NCBI RefSeq assembly: GCF_042726155.1 | Contig: NZ_JBHXHV010000003.1 | Span: forward strand, 372,001 to 436,000 | Reading direction: 5' to 3' | Source: Leucobacter sp042726155 | GTDB lineage: Bacteria; Actinomycetota; Actinomycetes; Actinomycetales; Microbacteriaceae | Length of the DNA: 64,000 bases | Shown here: piece by piece, positions 8,311-15,937 of the stretch | Layout of the letters: every line of letters starts with the position of its first letter | Position numbering within the stretch: position 1 is the stretch's first letter | Position numbers and translations under genes: made by a program | The notes under the pieces: model-generated | Told to the model about the DNA's origin: nothing | The model's input: the letters and a program-made list of their open reading frames with translations, nothing else | Databases searched by the model: none

Positions 8311-8816
8311 TGCGATCTCTCCGTTTCATCCAGAAATGTTTCAAAGTTCGAGAGCAGAGCGTTTTCTCCGAGCGGCATCAAAGCAACGAGTTCTTCGCTA
8401 TGTTGATTGTCAATCACGAAGGACCGCGATACCGCTGCCCGATCTAGCCAGGGAGTTTCCGGAGTGAAATGTCCGAAGGCAATATCGATCTTTTCATTCT
8501 CGAGCATTCCGACGAGGGTTTCTTCACCGCCGGTCTGCCAAGACGGCGTTGCGTCTATAGACGCTGCGTATTCAATTGCCAGCTCTGCGAGCGGACCGGC
8601 GGGCGGGTTCCCACTCTCACTTAGTCCAGGCTCAATAGCGATCCCCACCCTCAATTCATCGCTCGACACCCGAGCAAGCGTGCCATTTGGGTCAGCGGGA
8701 ATTGAAGCATTACATCCAGTTAACGCCAGCGCCAGCGAAGCAATTGCGCCTGTCCGCAGCAGTGCATTGAGGGTCCCGCAACCCGTTCGTCTCGCAGCTC
8801 TAAACTTCAGCTTCAC
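8307..8816 (-). CDS. Short solute-binding (SBP family 3-like) lipoprotein coupled to the CDF transporter
   Basis: 169 residues from a GTG at 8816, or 185 from an ATG at 8864; neither has a strong Shine-Dalgarno. A lipoprotein signal (RTGAIASLALALTGC) is followed by a region that looks like half of a family-3 periplasmic binding protein: DELRVGIAIEPGLSESG, PLAELAIEYAASI and KIDIAFGHFTPETPWL. Full SBPs are about 260 aa, so this is a shortened domain, perhaps lobe I only. It overlaps the CDF gene by 4 bp and is probably its extracytoplasmic partner. Whether it binds a metal or a small molecule is unknown. Confidence 0.72.
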   Translation of the reverse strand: MKLKFRAARRTGCGTLNALLRTGAIASLALALTGCNASIPADPNGTLARVSSDELRVGIAIEPGLSESGNPPAGPLAELAIEYAASIDATPSWQTGGEETLVGMLENEKIDIAFGHFTPETPWLDRAAVSRSFVIDNQHSEELVALMPLGENALLSNFETFLDETERSQ

Positions 8817-8864
8817 GGATGCATCATCCCACACTGGGCACGCCAAGAGGCGGTACGCTCGCAT

Positions 8865-9149
8865 GGCAGGCGACGTCTTAGGGCGACAGAGGCGAGCGCG
8901 AGGGCCTCACACGGAGAATGGGCCTCACGCTATTTGTCAGCAAACTCATCCGAGTGCGGCGACGACTCCTAGTTTCTGGGCGATACCACAGCTAGTTCTC
9001 AATCGCGATTTTGAGCAATGACCAATACGCCCTTGGGTGCGGCACGGTCAACCCAGCAGACGCAGCATCGACGCGCCGTCACAATATGCCAGCTACCGAA
9101 GTACCAGTCTTTCAGTTCCTATGACACGGTGACATGCACTATGTACGAA
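8865..9149. other. Intergenic stretch without recognisable content
   Basis: Between two minus-strand genes. I see no coding frame with a family match, no tRNA and no clear repeat. The promoter of the SBP-CDF pair should lie at its left edge, but I cannot mark -35/-10 elements with confidence. Confidence 0.3.
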
Positions 9150-9183
9150 GCCGCCCCACCCCGATCGTCCGTCGTGGGGCGGC
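9150..9183 (-). terminator. Hairpin after DUF7882 copy 2
   Basis: Perfect 10-bp stem GCCGCCCCAC / GTGGGGCGGC with a 14-nt loop, starting 9 nt beyond the stop codon of the paralogue at 9193. Confidence 0.65.
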
Positions 9184-9192
9184 CCCGAGCCC

Positions 9193-9522
9193 CTAGTAAG
9201 CGTCTGGGTTGTTCTTTATGAATGACTCCGCATGGTCCTCGTCGATCGCGATAAGTCCATGCTGCGAGCGCGAAAGCGCGTTCAGCGCTCGGAGCCAATG
9301 TCGGTTCAACTCGGGCGGCTCGTCGGCCGTGAACTTGAACGCAAGCGGCACATACGGTGACACCCACAAGCACACCCGGCCGCTTCCTTCCGCAGCCGAT
9401 TTAGACCAACTCAGAAAGAAAGCTTCCTGCCGACCAAGCTTCTGACTGATCACAATCTTCAAATGCGCCAGCAGGCGATCCTCAACCAGGTAATCATTGA
9501 CGCCATGAATTAGATGTCCCAT
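9193..9522 (-). CDS. DUF7882-type small protein, copy 2
   Basis: 109 residues from the ATG at 9522, which matches the MGK/MGH start of the other copies. An ATG three codons upstream (9531) is possible. It begins MGHLIHGVNDYLVEDRLLAH and keeps the core QKLGRQEAFFLSW, GSGRVCLWVSPYVPLAFKF and PELNRHWLRALNAL. It is the most diverged of the three paralogues, so the copies do not come from one recent duplication. Divergently, about 290 bp away, lies a small frame (9813) whose relative also sits beside copy 3. Function unknown. Confidence 0.82.
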   Translation of the reverse strand: MGHLIHGVNDYLVEDRLLAHLKIVISQKLGRQEAFFLSWSKSAAEGSGRVCLWVSPYVPLAFKFTADEPPELNRHWLRALNALSRSQHGLIAIDEDHAESFIKNNPDAY

Positions 9523-9812
9523 GTCCGCCATAGTTACATCAACGCCTCGGCGACCATATCCCCTTGAATTATGGAAATAAGCGCTCTAGGAAAAACGCCA
9601 TTCTTGCACACCCGGCGTCACGGGAAGCACGAGAGCCGAACTCGTTGCGTCGCGCCAGAGAGACCAAGTCATTCTCGGTCCCACGAGCGCCTTACGAATA
9701 CTGGCCGCACTACCCGAACGGCTACCGCGGGTACCCGAACGCTACGGGTAGGCGGGGCTGCAACGCTGAAACCTGTCCGCACATACTTGCTTGCGTCGTG
9801 CGATGGTCAAAC

Positions 9813-10184
9813 ATGATTCAAGTCGCGTGGGATGTGTGGATCGTGATGCGCGAGTTCCCGCAGCAGCCAGAGTCCGTGATCAGGGCGTTGCGGGACACGC
9901 GTGGGGATGTGCGGTACCTCTTGTCACCGTGGGATTCGTTTATACATCGGGAGCGCATAATCGGGGTGTTCGAGAGCCGGGACACTGCGGAAGGGGCGGT
10001 GCCATGGCAGTCGAGATACCTGCCAGCTCCCGGATGTAGGGGTTTCGCCCAGCTAGCCTCGACGACAAGAATGGGTACCCGCCTGATTCCCCCGATCGCA
10101 TCGTGGCAGACACGACTCGCCCCACCTAGCCAAATGGCCAGATGGGGCGTATCGGTTGGCTCCAGTTCCTCTTTTGGAGCGTGA
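9813..10184 (+). CDS. Possible conserved small protein divergent from DUF7882 copy 2
   Basis: From an ATG at 9813 the frame reads MIQVAWDVWIVMREFPQQPE, SVIRALRDTRGDVRYLLSPW and RERIIGVFESRDTAEGAVPW. This looks like a genuine globular domain of about 70 residues. After about 10030 the frame becomes compositionally odd and runs into the terminator hairpin of the next gene, so the true end is probably a lost stop near 10035. The nucleotide sequence from about 9789 to 9860 is repeated in decayed form at 14811-14880, again divergent from a DUF7882 copy. No family recognised. Confidence 0.4.
   Translation: MIQVAWDVWIVMREFPQQPESVIRALRDTRGDVRYLLSPWDSFIHRERIIGVFESRDTAEGAVPWQSRYLPAPGCRGFAQLASTTRMGTRLIPPIASWQTRLAPPSQMARWGVSVGSSSSFGA
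10118..10149 (-). terminator. Hairpin downstream of the DUF11 surface-protein gene
   Basis: Stem CGCCCCA / TGGGGCG with an inner TGGCCA-like pairing, about 50 bp past the stop codon at 10198 in the direction of transcription. Confidence 0.55.
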
Positions 10185-10197
10185 AGCTTTCGGCGGA

Positions 10198-12834
10198 CTA
10201 GCGCTTACGGAGTGTGAGCCTTCCTCGGCGAATCACCATGATCCCTGCGCCTACTGCGGCGATACTGGCCAGAATCCAGGGGCCGGAAGGTGTGTTCATC
10301 CCAGTGGTGACCAGTTGTGTCGGACCCGTAGGCGCGACCGTCGACCGAACGGGGATCGACAACGAGTCTTCGGGAGACGTAACTGGATCACCTGTCGGCG
10401 GTGTACCGGTGGCGACGGCGATGTCTCGTACTGCGAGAGCGCCGAGGTCGGCGGAAGTCACGGTGTACTCAGCTCGGCACACAACCTTCTCGTCGGGTGC
10501 GAGTGTCAGTGTTCCGTTAGTCGCGTTCTCGGGCCCACACGTGATCGGACCGAGATCTCCCTGCAGCGAGGGTTCCTGGACGACGTCTGTCACCGTCACA
10601 TTGTTGAGGAGTGCAGTGCCCACGTTCTTAACGAGAAATTCGTAGGTGACGCGCTGTCCGACTTGTACGACGCTTGTCGTGGTGGACGACTTCTCGAGGA
10701 TGATCGCACCGGTTCCGGAGGTGGGTTCGATCACGGTGTCCGAATCAGTAACGTTCGGCCCATCGGGTGGGGTGCCTGTTGTCGTAGCTGTGTTCTCTAT
10801 GGTGCCGTGGAGAGTATCATCTCGGGTCACCATGTAGTCCGCGACGCAATTGATCGTGTCTCCTGGCGCAAGAGTCGCGGGGATAGTGGGAGTGCAACTG
10901 AGGCTGAGCGCGGGCCCGGCCGGTGCCGCCAGCTGGTCGCTCACAGTGACGTCGGACAAGCGCGCATCGCCGGCGTTCGTGGTGAGGATCGAGTAGTGAA
11001 TCACGTCTCCTTCATCTGTAATCCCGTTGCCATTGGTGTCGGTAACGGAATCGATGGACTTTTCAAGATCGATCGCGCTGCCCGGAGTCGCAATTGTGGA
11101 CGAGCATCCAGGTCCGGGTGACGGCGGGCAATTGGTGTCGACCGTCGTGACTGGGGTTGTTGAGTCGGGTTCCGGGTTAGGGCCTCCGCCCGGCATGTTC
11201 GGAACATCAGTCGTTTCCGCGGGGACAATCGTCGCTGTATTCACGAGCTCGCCGCTTGTGCCGTCGGCAACTGTCCCGGTGATCGTGTAGGTCAATGATC
11301 CGCCGGCGTTGATTCGCACGGTGTCGGATACGTTGCCGGTGCCATTTGCGGTGCACGACGTGGGTTCGAACGGCGGCAAGGTGGGGGCACCCAGCTCCGT
11401 AACTTCACATGTCCAGCTCGCGCCAGTGACTGCTTCGGGGAGCGGGTCCGAGAAGGTTGCGTTGATAGCGTCGCTGGGCCCGGCGTTGTTTACGACAACG
11501 GTGTAGGTGATGGGTTCGCTCGGGCTGTAGGAGGCGACGTCTACAGTCTTCGCGATCGACACATCGATAACTGGCAGAACGGTCAACGGTGTCGTGCCTG
11601 GGGGGTTCAGCCCGGTGATTGTGGTGATGTTATTCGTGCAGTCAGGGATCACGGCTCCCAGATTGTCAACGCATCCGGAGTTGTTATATGCGCCCGGTAT
11701 GTCGCTCGTGACCTGCACCGTGATGGTGCAGGACGGCGCCCCGAGTGCAAGATTCCCGGTGATATCAATGGCGGAACCGGCAGCGCTACTTGAGGTGAGT
11801 TCGCATGTTCCGCCGACTGGGTCCGACGCGGTCAGCCCCGCGGGCAGGTCGTCGACGAAGTGCCAGCCGTCCTTTGCCATGAGGTCGTTCGTGTTCGTGA
11901 CCGTGTATGTGAGTGTGGTTGTTTCGCCCTGTGACATAGATGCGGGCGTGAATTCCTTATCGAGCTGGGGCGTGACATCTACCAGCTGAGGGAGATCAAA
12001 TCCTGCGTCGTTGCCCGTGCCCGTCGCTTGGAGGTTGCGAACCTGAATGCCGAGCATTGGGGTGACGCCGGTTGTTGGAATCTGTATCGCGTTTGATTGA
12101 AGTTTCGCGACGCTGAATCGTGTGTTCTCGACGAAGATCACTTCTGCAAGTGGGTCGGTACACGGGTCCAGGTTGCTTCCGACGACTGTGGGGACGCCGT
12201 TGACGAGAATTGAGAACTCCTGCTTCGCATGGTTACTGAAGCAGTTGGTCTGCGCAAAGACTCCCGAAACTGCGTAGTAGTGGCCGGCGACGGTCGGGAT
12301 CGAGTTGTTCGTCGTGCGAAGCTGCACACCGGCGGCTTGAGCGCCGTTTACGCTGTTGCTGTACTGTGTGAGGATCTGGTTATCGGCCGCAGTCGCAGCG
12401 TCCATTCCCTGGAATTGGCCCATCGCCACCGCCATGCGTCCCAAGATCGTGAAGCCCTCATTGCGGGCGCACTCATCGTCACCAACTGCGCCGCCGCTCC
12501 CGGAAGGCAACGGCGTCCCTTGTTGCATGACCCAGCCGTTGCAAGCCGCATAACCGGGGCTCCACGCGGCATCTGCGAAATACGTCTCGCCATCTGCCGC
12601 TGGCCCACCCACATAGTCTCCGATTTGGATAGGAGCCCCCGCGGCCGGCATATTTGAGAAATCCTCGGAGTAAATCGTGACTCCTGGAGATGTCACCCCC
12701 GGAGATCCCGGGACCGCTCCCGCCGGCGACGTCAGCACGGGGCTGAGCATGCCAGCGGCGACCGTCACCCCGGTTGCAAGCATTGCGAAGCCGATACATG
12801 AACGTCTGCGCTGTCCGATTCTGGAACGCACCAT
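10198..12834 (-). CDS. Large secreted DUF11-repeat surface protein with sorting-like tail
   Basis: 878 residues. An N-terminal signal peptide (basic MVRSRIGQRRR, hydrophobic core, cleavage near SPAGA-VP) leads to a roughly 230-residue N-terminal region with paired cysteines. Then come at least four DUF11-type beta repeats with conspirator motifs such as TYTVTNTNDL, DDLPAGLTAS, ITYTVVVNNAGPSDAINATF, YSILTTNAGDARLSDVTVSD and TYEFLVKNVGTALLNNVTVT. The C-terminus is LVTTG followed by a hydrophobic helix (WILASIAAVGAGIMVI) and RRGRLTLRKR, a sortase-type or plain tail anchor. ATG 12834 was chosen; a TTG at 12885 adds 17 residues. Probably an adhesin or wall protein displayed by the element's host. 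Confidence 0.85.
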   Translation of the reverse strand: MVRSRIGQRRRSCIGFAMLATGVTVAAGMLSPVLTSPAGAVPGSPGVTSPGVTIYSEDFSNMPAAGAPIQIGDYVGGPAADGETYFADAAWSPGYAACNGWVMQQGTPLPSGSGGAVGDDECARNEGFTILGRMAVAMGQFQGMDAATAADNQILTQYSNSVNGAQAAGVQLRTTNNSIPTVAGHYYAVSGVFAQTNCFSNHAKQEFSILVNGVPTVVGSNLDPCTDPLAEVIFVENTRFSVAKLQSNAIQIPTTGVTPMLGIQVRNLQATGTGNDAGFDLPQLVDVTPQLDKEFTPASMSQGETTTLTYTVTNTNDLMAKDGWHFVDDLPAGLTASDPVGGTCELTSSSAAGSAIDITGNLALGAPSCTITVQVTSDIPGAYNNSGCVDNLGAVIPDCTNNITTITGLNPPGTTPLTVLPVIDVSIAKTVDVASYSPSEPITYTVVVNNAGPSDAINATFSDPLPEAVTGASWTCEVTELGAPTLPPFEPTSCTANGTGNVSDTVRINAGGSLTYTITGTVADGTSGELVNTATIVPAETTDVPNMPGGGPNPEPDSTTPVTTVDTNCPPSPGPGCSSTIATPGSAIDLEKSIDSVTDTNGNGITDEGDVIHYSILTTNAGDARLSDVTVSDQLAAPAGPALSLSCTPTIPATLAPGDTINCVADYMVTRDDTLHGTIENTATTTGTPPDGPNVTDSDTVIEPTSGTGAIILEKSSTTTSVVQVGQRVTYEFLVKNVGTALLNNVTVTDVVQEPSLQGDLGPITCGPENATNGTLTLAPDEKVVCRAEYTVTSADLGALAVRDIAVATGTPPTGDPVTSPEDSLSIPVRSTVAPTGPTQLVTTGMNTPSGPWILASIAAVGAGIMVIRRGRLTLRKR

Positions 12835-14213
12835 AGTGGAGATCTTTCTCGTAGGAGACTTCCGTCTTGAGGGACGATGAGTCAATGCCGCAGCCTCAAC
12901 CCAAGGACGCCATCAATAAAGCGGTGGCGACAGCATGCGTAACATCAGGCTCGAACTATTCAGAAGGGAGCCTGTGGATGGACACCCACGAGCTAGCTAG
13001 ACGCCGACCCCCTCGTCGCCGCCATCTTCGCTGACCCCCACAAGCGAAATAGTTCCGCCGGTTGAGCTGATAGTAGCGGATATCGCTTCAGATCGGGACC
13101 CCCTCGCTTATCTGGTTCCGATATGGGAACTCGCCATTCTTTAAAGTCAGTAGGCCAACGAGAAGGATCACTCCACTGCACCGCTGCATGACAAGCGAGG
13201 TGGCCACCATAATTTCATTTTGATTTTTCCTAAGAACGAGCGCTCGTCGTGGATACCGGGACTCATATTCCTCGATTCAAGGAAGACAAGCCGACGTGTG
13301 AAGACGCGCTGCCATTGTCGCTGGGTTGCACTCCTTGTCGGGGGGGCTGCGGAGACCGCGTCGCATGAATTTGTGTTATGACTGATATGACACATCCCGG
13401 GCGAGAAGCAGTGCGACATAAGGGTCCGTTTGGGTGGACGAGGATTTTTCTGCAACACGCATTATCGGATCGCTGACATTGCAGCGTAGACCCATCATCA
13501 TCTGTCAGCAACCCCCGCGACACGTCCATCTATTGCGCGCACACTTATGGCGTCGCCCCCGATACCCCTGTGCACCATTGCACCAAGTTGCGGGCGACAT
13601 GCACTAAGCACCGTTCCGCCCCTCCCAATCATCGTTGGGCGGGGCGGTCCATGTGTGCAGAATGCCGCTGAAAGCGTCGCCCCTGCACGAGCGCTAGCAC
13701 TTATATGTGTATTCGGCACTTCACGATCATTGTTGGAGAAGCGGCATACCCTACGTCGCATGAGGTTCGGTTCTAACTGGCATTACGTATCGCCCATGTC
13801 GAGTGCGCAAACGCGCGGGATCCAAGGGCCAAGCGCGGCCATTAGGAACGCAGAGCACACGGCAGGCAATGCGCGCGGCTGCCGCCACTACACTCGCGTC
13901 GCTGACGATCTCGCGCCACTGCACACTATTGTCTACCGACTTGGAGTGATAGAAAGCGCCAAGCGCACGGGCGAAGATGTTGGGCTGGCCTCGCCGCGCG
14001 CGATGACGGGGGACGACGCCAGCCGGTCGCTGAATGAGGTGAATCGGCGGGTGAAGCAGCGCAACTGGAAGCTGCCGAAACGACCCACCTGGACTGTCAC
14101 CTACCACCATTCAGAGCTCGGAAATCTCCAGTCCCTTGCGCTCACGAATGGCGAGGACGAAAATAACAGTGTTGTTCCCAGTCCCCGGGTTGTCCCTAAC
14201 ACTCGACCGGGAA
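12835..14213. other. 1.4-kb decayed or non-coding stretch
   Basis: No frame here has a recognisable family or good start signals. Long frames exist on both strands at 13547-14110, but neither has protein-like composition throughout. A 32-codon frame at 13378-13476 on the plus strand (MTDMTHPGREAVRHKGPFGW and on) is a bare possibility. A stem CCGCCCCTCCCAA / TTGGGCGGGGCGG (13616-13628 with 13635-13647, one mismatch) looks like an orphan terminator, suggesting a gene was lost beside it. Confidence 0.35.
13616..13647. terminator. Orphan GC hairpin
   Basis: 13-bp stem with one mismatch and a 6-nt loop (TCATCG), similar in shape to the hairpins that follow the DUF7882 genes. No intact gene ends next to it. 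Confidence 0.45.
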
Positions 14214-14220
14214 GAACACC

Positions 14221-14250
14221 ATCGCCCCCACGTTTCTTCGTGAGGGCGAT
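14221..14250 (-). terminator. Hairpin after DUF7882 copy 3
   Basis: Stem ATCGCCC-CCACG / CGTGA-GGGCGAT with loop TTTCTT, 11 nt past the stop codon of the gene starting at 14591. Confidence 0.6.
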
Positions 14251-14261
14251 GTTCGTTGTTG

Positions 14262-14591
14262 CTAAACGAGGTCAGGATTGTTTTTCACATAGCGCTCGGC
14301 TTCATCTTCTCGGATCGCGAGCAGTCCACGGGGCGTATGCGCGAGCGAGTTGAGCGCCCTGAGCCATGCCTTGTTGAGTTCAGGCTCCCTGCTGCCAGCA
14401 AAGTGAAAACCGACAGTTACGTGTGGCGATATCCAGACGGACACACGCCCGCCGCCCTCTTCGTGTTGCTTCGTCCAGCTAAGAAAAAAGCTCTCCTGCC
14501 GCTTAAGTTTCTGCCCAATCACGAAATGTAGATGCGCGAGCAACCGATCTTCGAACTCATATTCTTGCTCGCCATGCAATATTTTCCCCAT
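14262..14591 (-). CDS. DUF7882-type small protein, copy 3
   Basis: 109 residues beginning MGKILHGEQEYEFEDRLLAH, then HFVIGQKLKRQESFFLSW, GGGRVSVWISPHVTVGFHFA, PELNKAWLRALNSL and the C-terminal EDEAERYVKNNPDLV. It is close to copy 1, and both share the upstream GGGAGGATACA Shine-Dalgarno region, which fixes the start at 14591 rather than the longer frame from 14648. Residues kept in all three copies (EDRLLAH, QE-FFLSW, GRV-W-SP, PELN--W-RALN, GLIAI/GLLAI, NNPD) outline the functional core. Role unknown. Confidence 0.85.
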   Translation of the reverse strand: MGKILHGEQEYEFEDRLLAHLHFVIGQKLKRQESFFLSWTKQHEEGGGRVSVWISPHVTVGFHFAGSREPELNKAWLRALNSLAHTPRGLLAIREDEAERYVKNNPDLV

Positions 14592-14810
14592 GGTTTGTAT
14601 CCTCCCAGAACGCAAGACTTTCTTCCGAAGCTTGACAGACCATCGCATGTGTGTGTTCTTATGAAGGATTCCTTGTAGCGGCCCACGATGCTCTCATGTG
14701 TCATTCATATGGACTCATGTACGAGTAAAACTCGTCGATGATCGCGCTGAGCACACAGCCGCACGTATTGGAAGCTCACGCCATCTCGTTCAAACATGCT
14801 TTCGAATGGA

Positions 14811-14979
14811 GTTGCGTCGCGCACCGGTCAAACGTGATCCAGGTTGCGTGGGAAGAGCGGATCGTGTTGTTAAGCTTCGCCAGCAGCCGGAGGCCATGTT
14901 TCGGTCTACTGTAGGCATGGGGGCCGAAGGACCGACGACTTACGAAATCAAGAGCCTCCTCACGCTGCAAGATATGTGA
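14811..14979 (+). pseudogene. Decayed copy of the small gene found at 9813
   Basis: The DNA matches 9789-9860 base for base at most positions (shared TTGCGTCG, GGTCAAAC, TGAT-CA, GCGTGGGA and GGATCGTG blocks). Translation gives VIQVAWEERIVL, then a frameshift to LRQQPEAMFRSTVGMGAEG, which corresponds to REFPQQPESVIRALRDTRGD of the other copy. It has no usable start (GTG in place of ATG, then a shift) and ends at TGA 14977-14979. It lies divergent to DUF7882 copy 3, just as the 9813 frame lies divergent to copy 2. Confidence 0.45.
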
Positions 14980-15040
14980 TCGGCACCTGCAACACGATTC
15001 TTTACTCATGGATTGTCCTGAGTAACTGAGTGGATATCCC

Positions 15041-15060
15041 GCCCGTCTAACTAGACGGGT
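15041..15060. repeat. Short perfect inverted repeat
   Basis: CCCGTCTA / TAGACGGG with a 2-nt loop, immediately before the putative gene at 15059. It could be a regulatory palindrome, or a terminator of the decayed gene to its left. Confidence 0.4.
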
Positions 15061-15520
15061 GGACATAGCGCGGTTGAGCCTGGAAACGGAAGTACTCATG
15101 ACACTTGAAACTCGGCGAGACTTTTCCACTTTTGACGATATGTTTCACGCCCATGATGTCTCTGTGGCAAACCGTATCTTTATTGCGCATGCGTTCGAAC
15201 GAGTCGCGGTCGCTGCGATTGTAGAGACAAAGGCATACGTGAAAGTCGTCCGCAGAGCTGGTGTCGATATGAGAATTTATCGTGGAATCATTAGCGGATA
15301 CTCGTCTGAGCGTGAAGCAACCACTACCACGGGAGCCACTCACGCCATGCCAAGCAAATCTCGACCTGGGTACTGGTGGGTAAGTCTCCCCGACCGCGCC
15401 GAATCAGACGCTCGTGAACGCAGAAGCTCAAAAGAGAGCCGACCAGCATGGATGCGGAGTCCGTGCCCGAAGTGCCGCTACCTAATGAACGAGGATCGAG
15501 TCTGCACCAACTGCGCGTAA
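15059..15520 (+). CDS. Hypothetical protein with C-terminal zinc ribbon
   Basis: 153 residues from a GTG at 15059, or 140 from an ATG at 15098; no clear Shine-Dalgarno for either. The C-terminal third looks conserved: SRPGYWWVSLPDRAESDA, a basic KESRPAWMR segment, then a CxxC...CxxC zinc knuckle in SPCPKCRYLMNEDRVCTNCA. The N-terminal part (TLETRRDFSTFDDMFHAHDV and on) is not recognisable. No membrane segment. Possibly a nucleic-acid-binding accessory protein of the element. It may be partly decayed like its surroundings. Confidence 0.45.
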   Translation: MDIARLSLETEVLMTLETRRDFSTFDDMFHAHDVSVANRIFIAHAFERVAVAAIVETKAYVKVVRRAGVDMRIYRGIISGYSSEREATTTTGATHAMPSKSRPGYWWVSLPDRAESDARERRSSKESRPAWMRSPCPKCRYLMNEDRVCTNCA

Positions 15521-15719
15521 TTCAATGCCAATCGTATCCAGCGTCTGATTCGCCCAATTCGATCAGGTCCGGCGCACGAGTATCTGCGACGCATTGTGGC
15601 TCGATTGCGTTGGTAGCAGGCATCGGGTGACATCGCGCACTTTGCTCTTCGTGTGGTTTCGAACTAGATCGGGGGGGGGGCATTAGTCGGGTCCCACTCG
15701 CGGATGCCTAAAATGAGTC

Positions 15720-15899
15720 CGGCCGCGTCACGTCCTACTTCGCAATCGTGTCGGCATATGCACTTACGGATGCAGTGCGGTTCGGAATCTCATTCCTGAG
15801 TGGCAACCCACCCCAGCGCGGTATGGTCAACTCGCTGGCACTTGTCAGCTTCAGGGAAGACTTCTCGTGGACTGCCTGGCCCTTCGTGGCCGCGTCGTG
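15720..15899 (+). pseudogene. Orphan C-terminal coding fragment, membrane-like
   Basis: After a TAA at about 15710 one frame reads GRVTSYFAIVSAYALTDAVR, then FGISFLSGNPPQRGMVNSL and ends SFREDFSWTAWPFVAAS before TGA. Composition (aromatic and hydrophobic, few Arg from GC bias) is protein-like and unlike neighbouring non-coding DNA. There is no start codon or ribosome-binding site, so I read it as the tail of a truncated gene. Family not recognised. The rest of 15521-15937 shows only an 11-G homopolymer near 15671. Confidence 0.3.
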
Positions 15900-15937
15900 A
15901 TGCTGTCGTTTCCTCTGAGCTACTCGGAGGAATGAAC

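Noticed and set aside
13547..14353. 268-codon plus-strand frame
   Set aside because: No recognisable domain; it runs into the antisense of DUF7882 copy 3 and its composition changes along its length.
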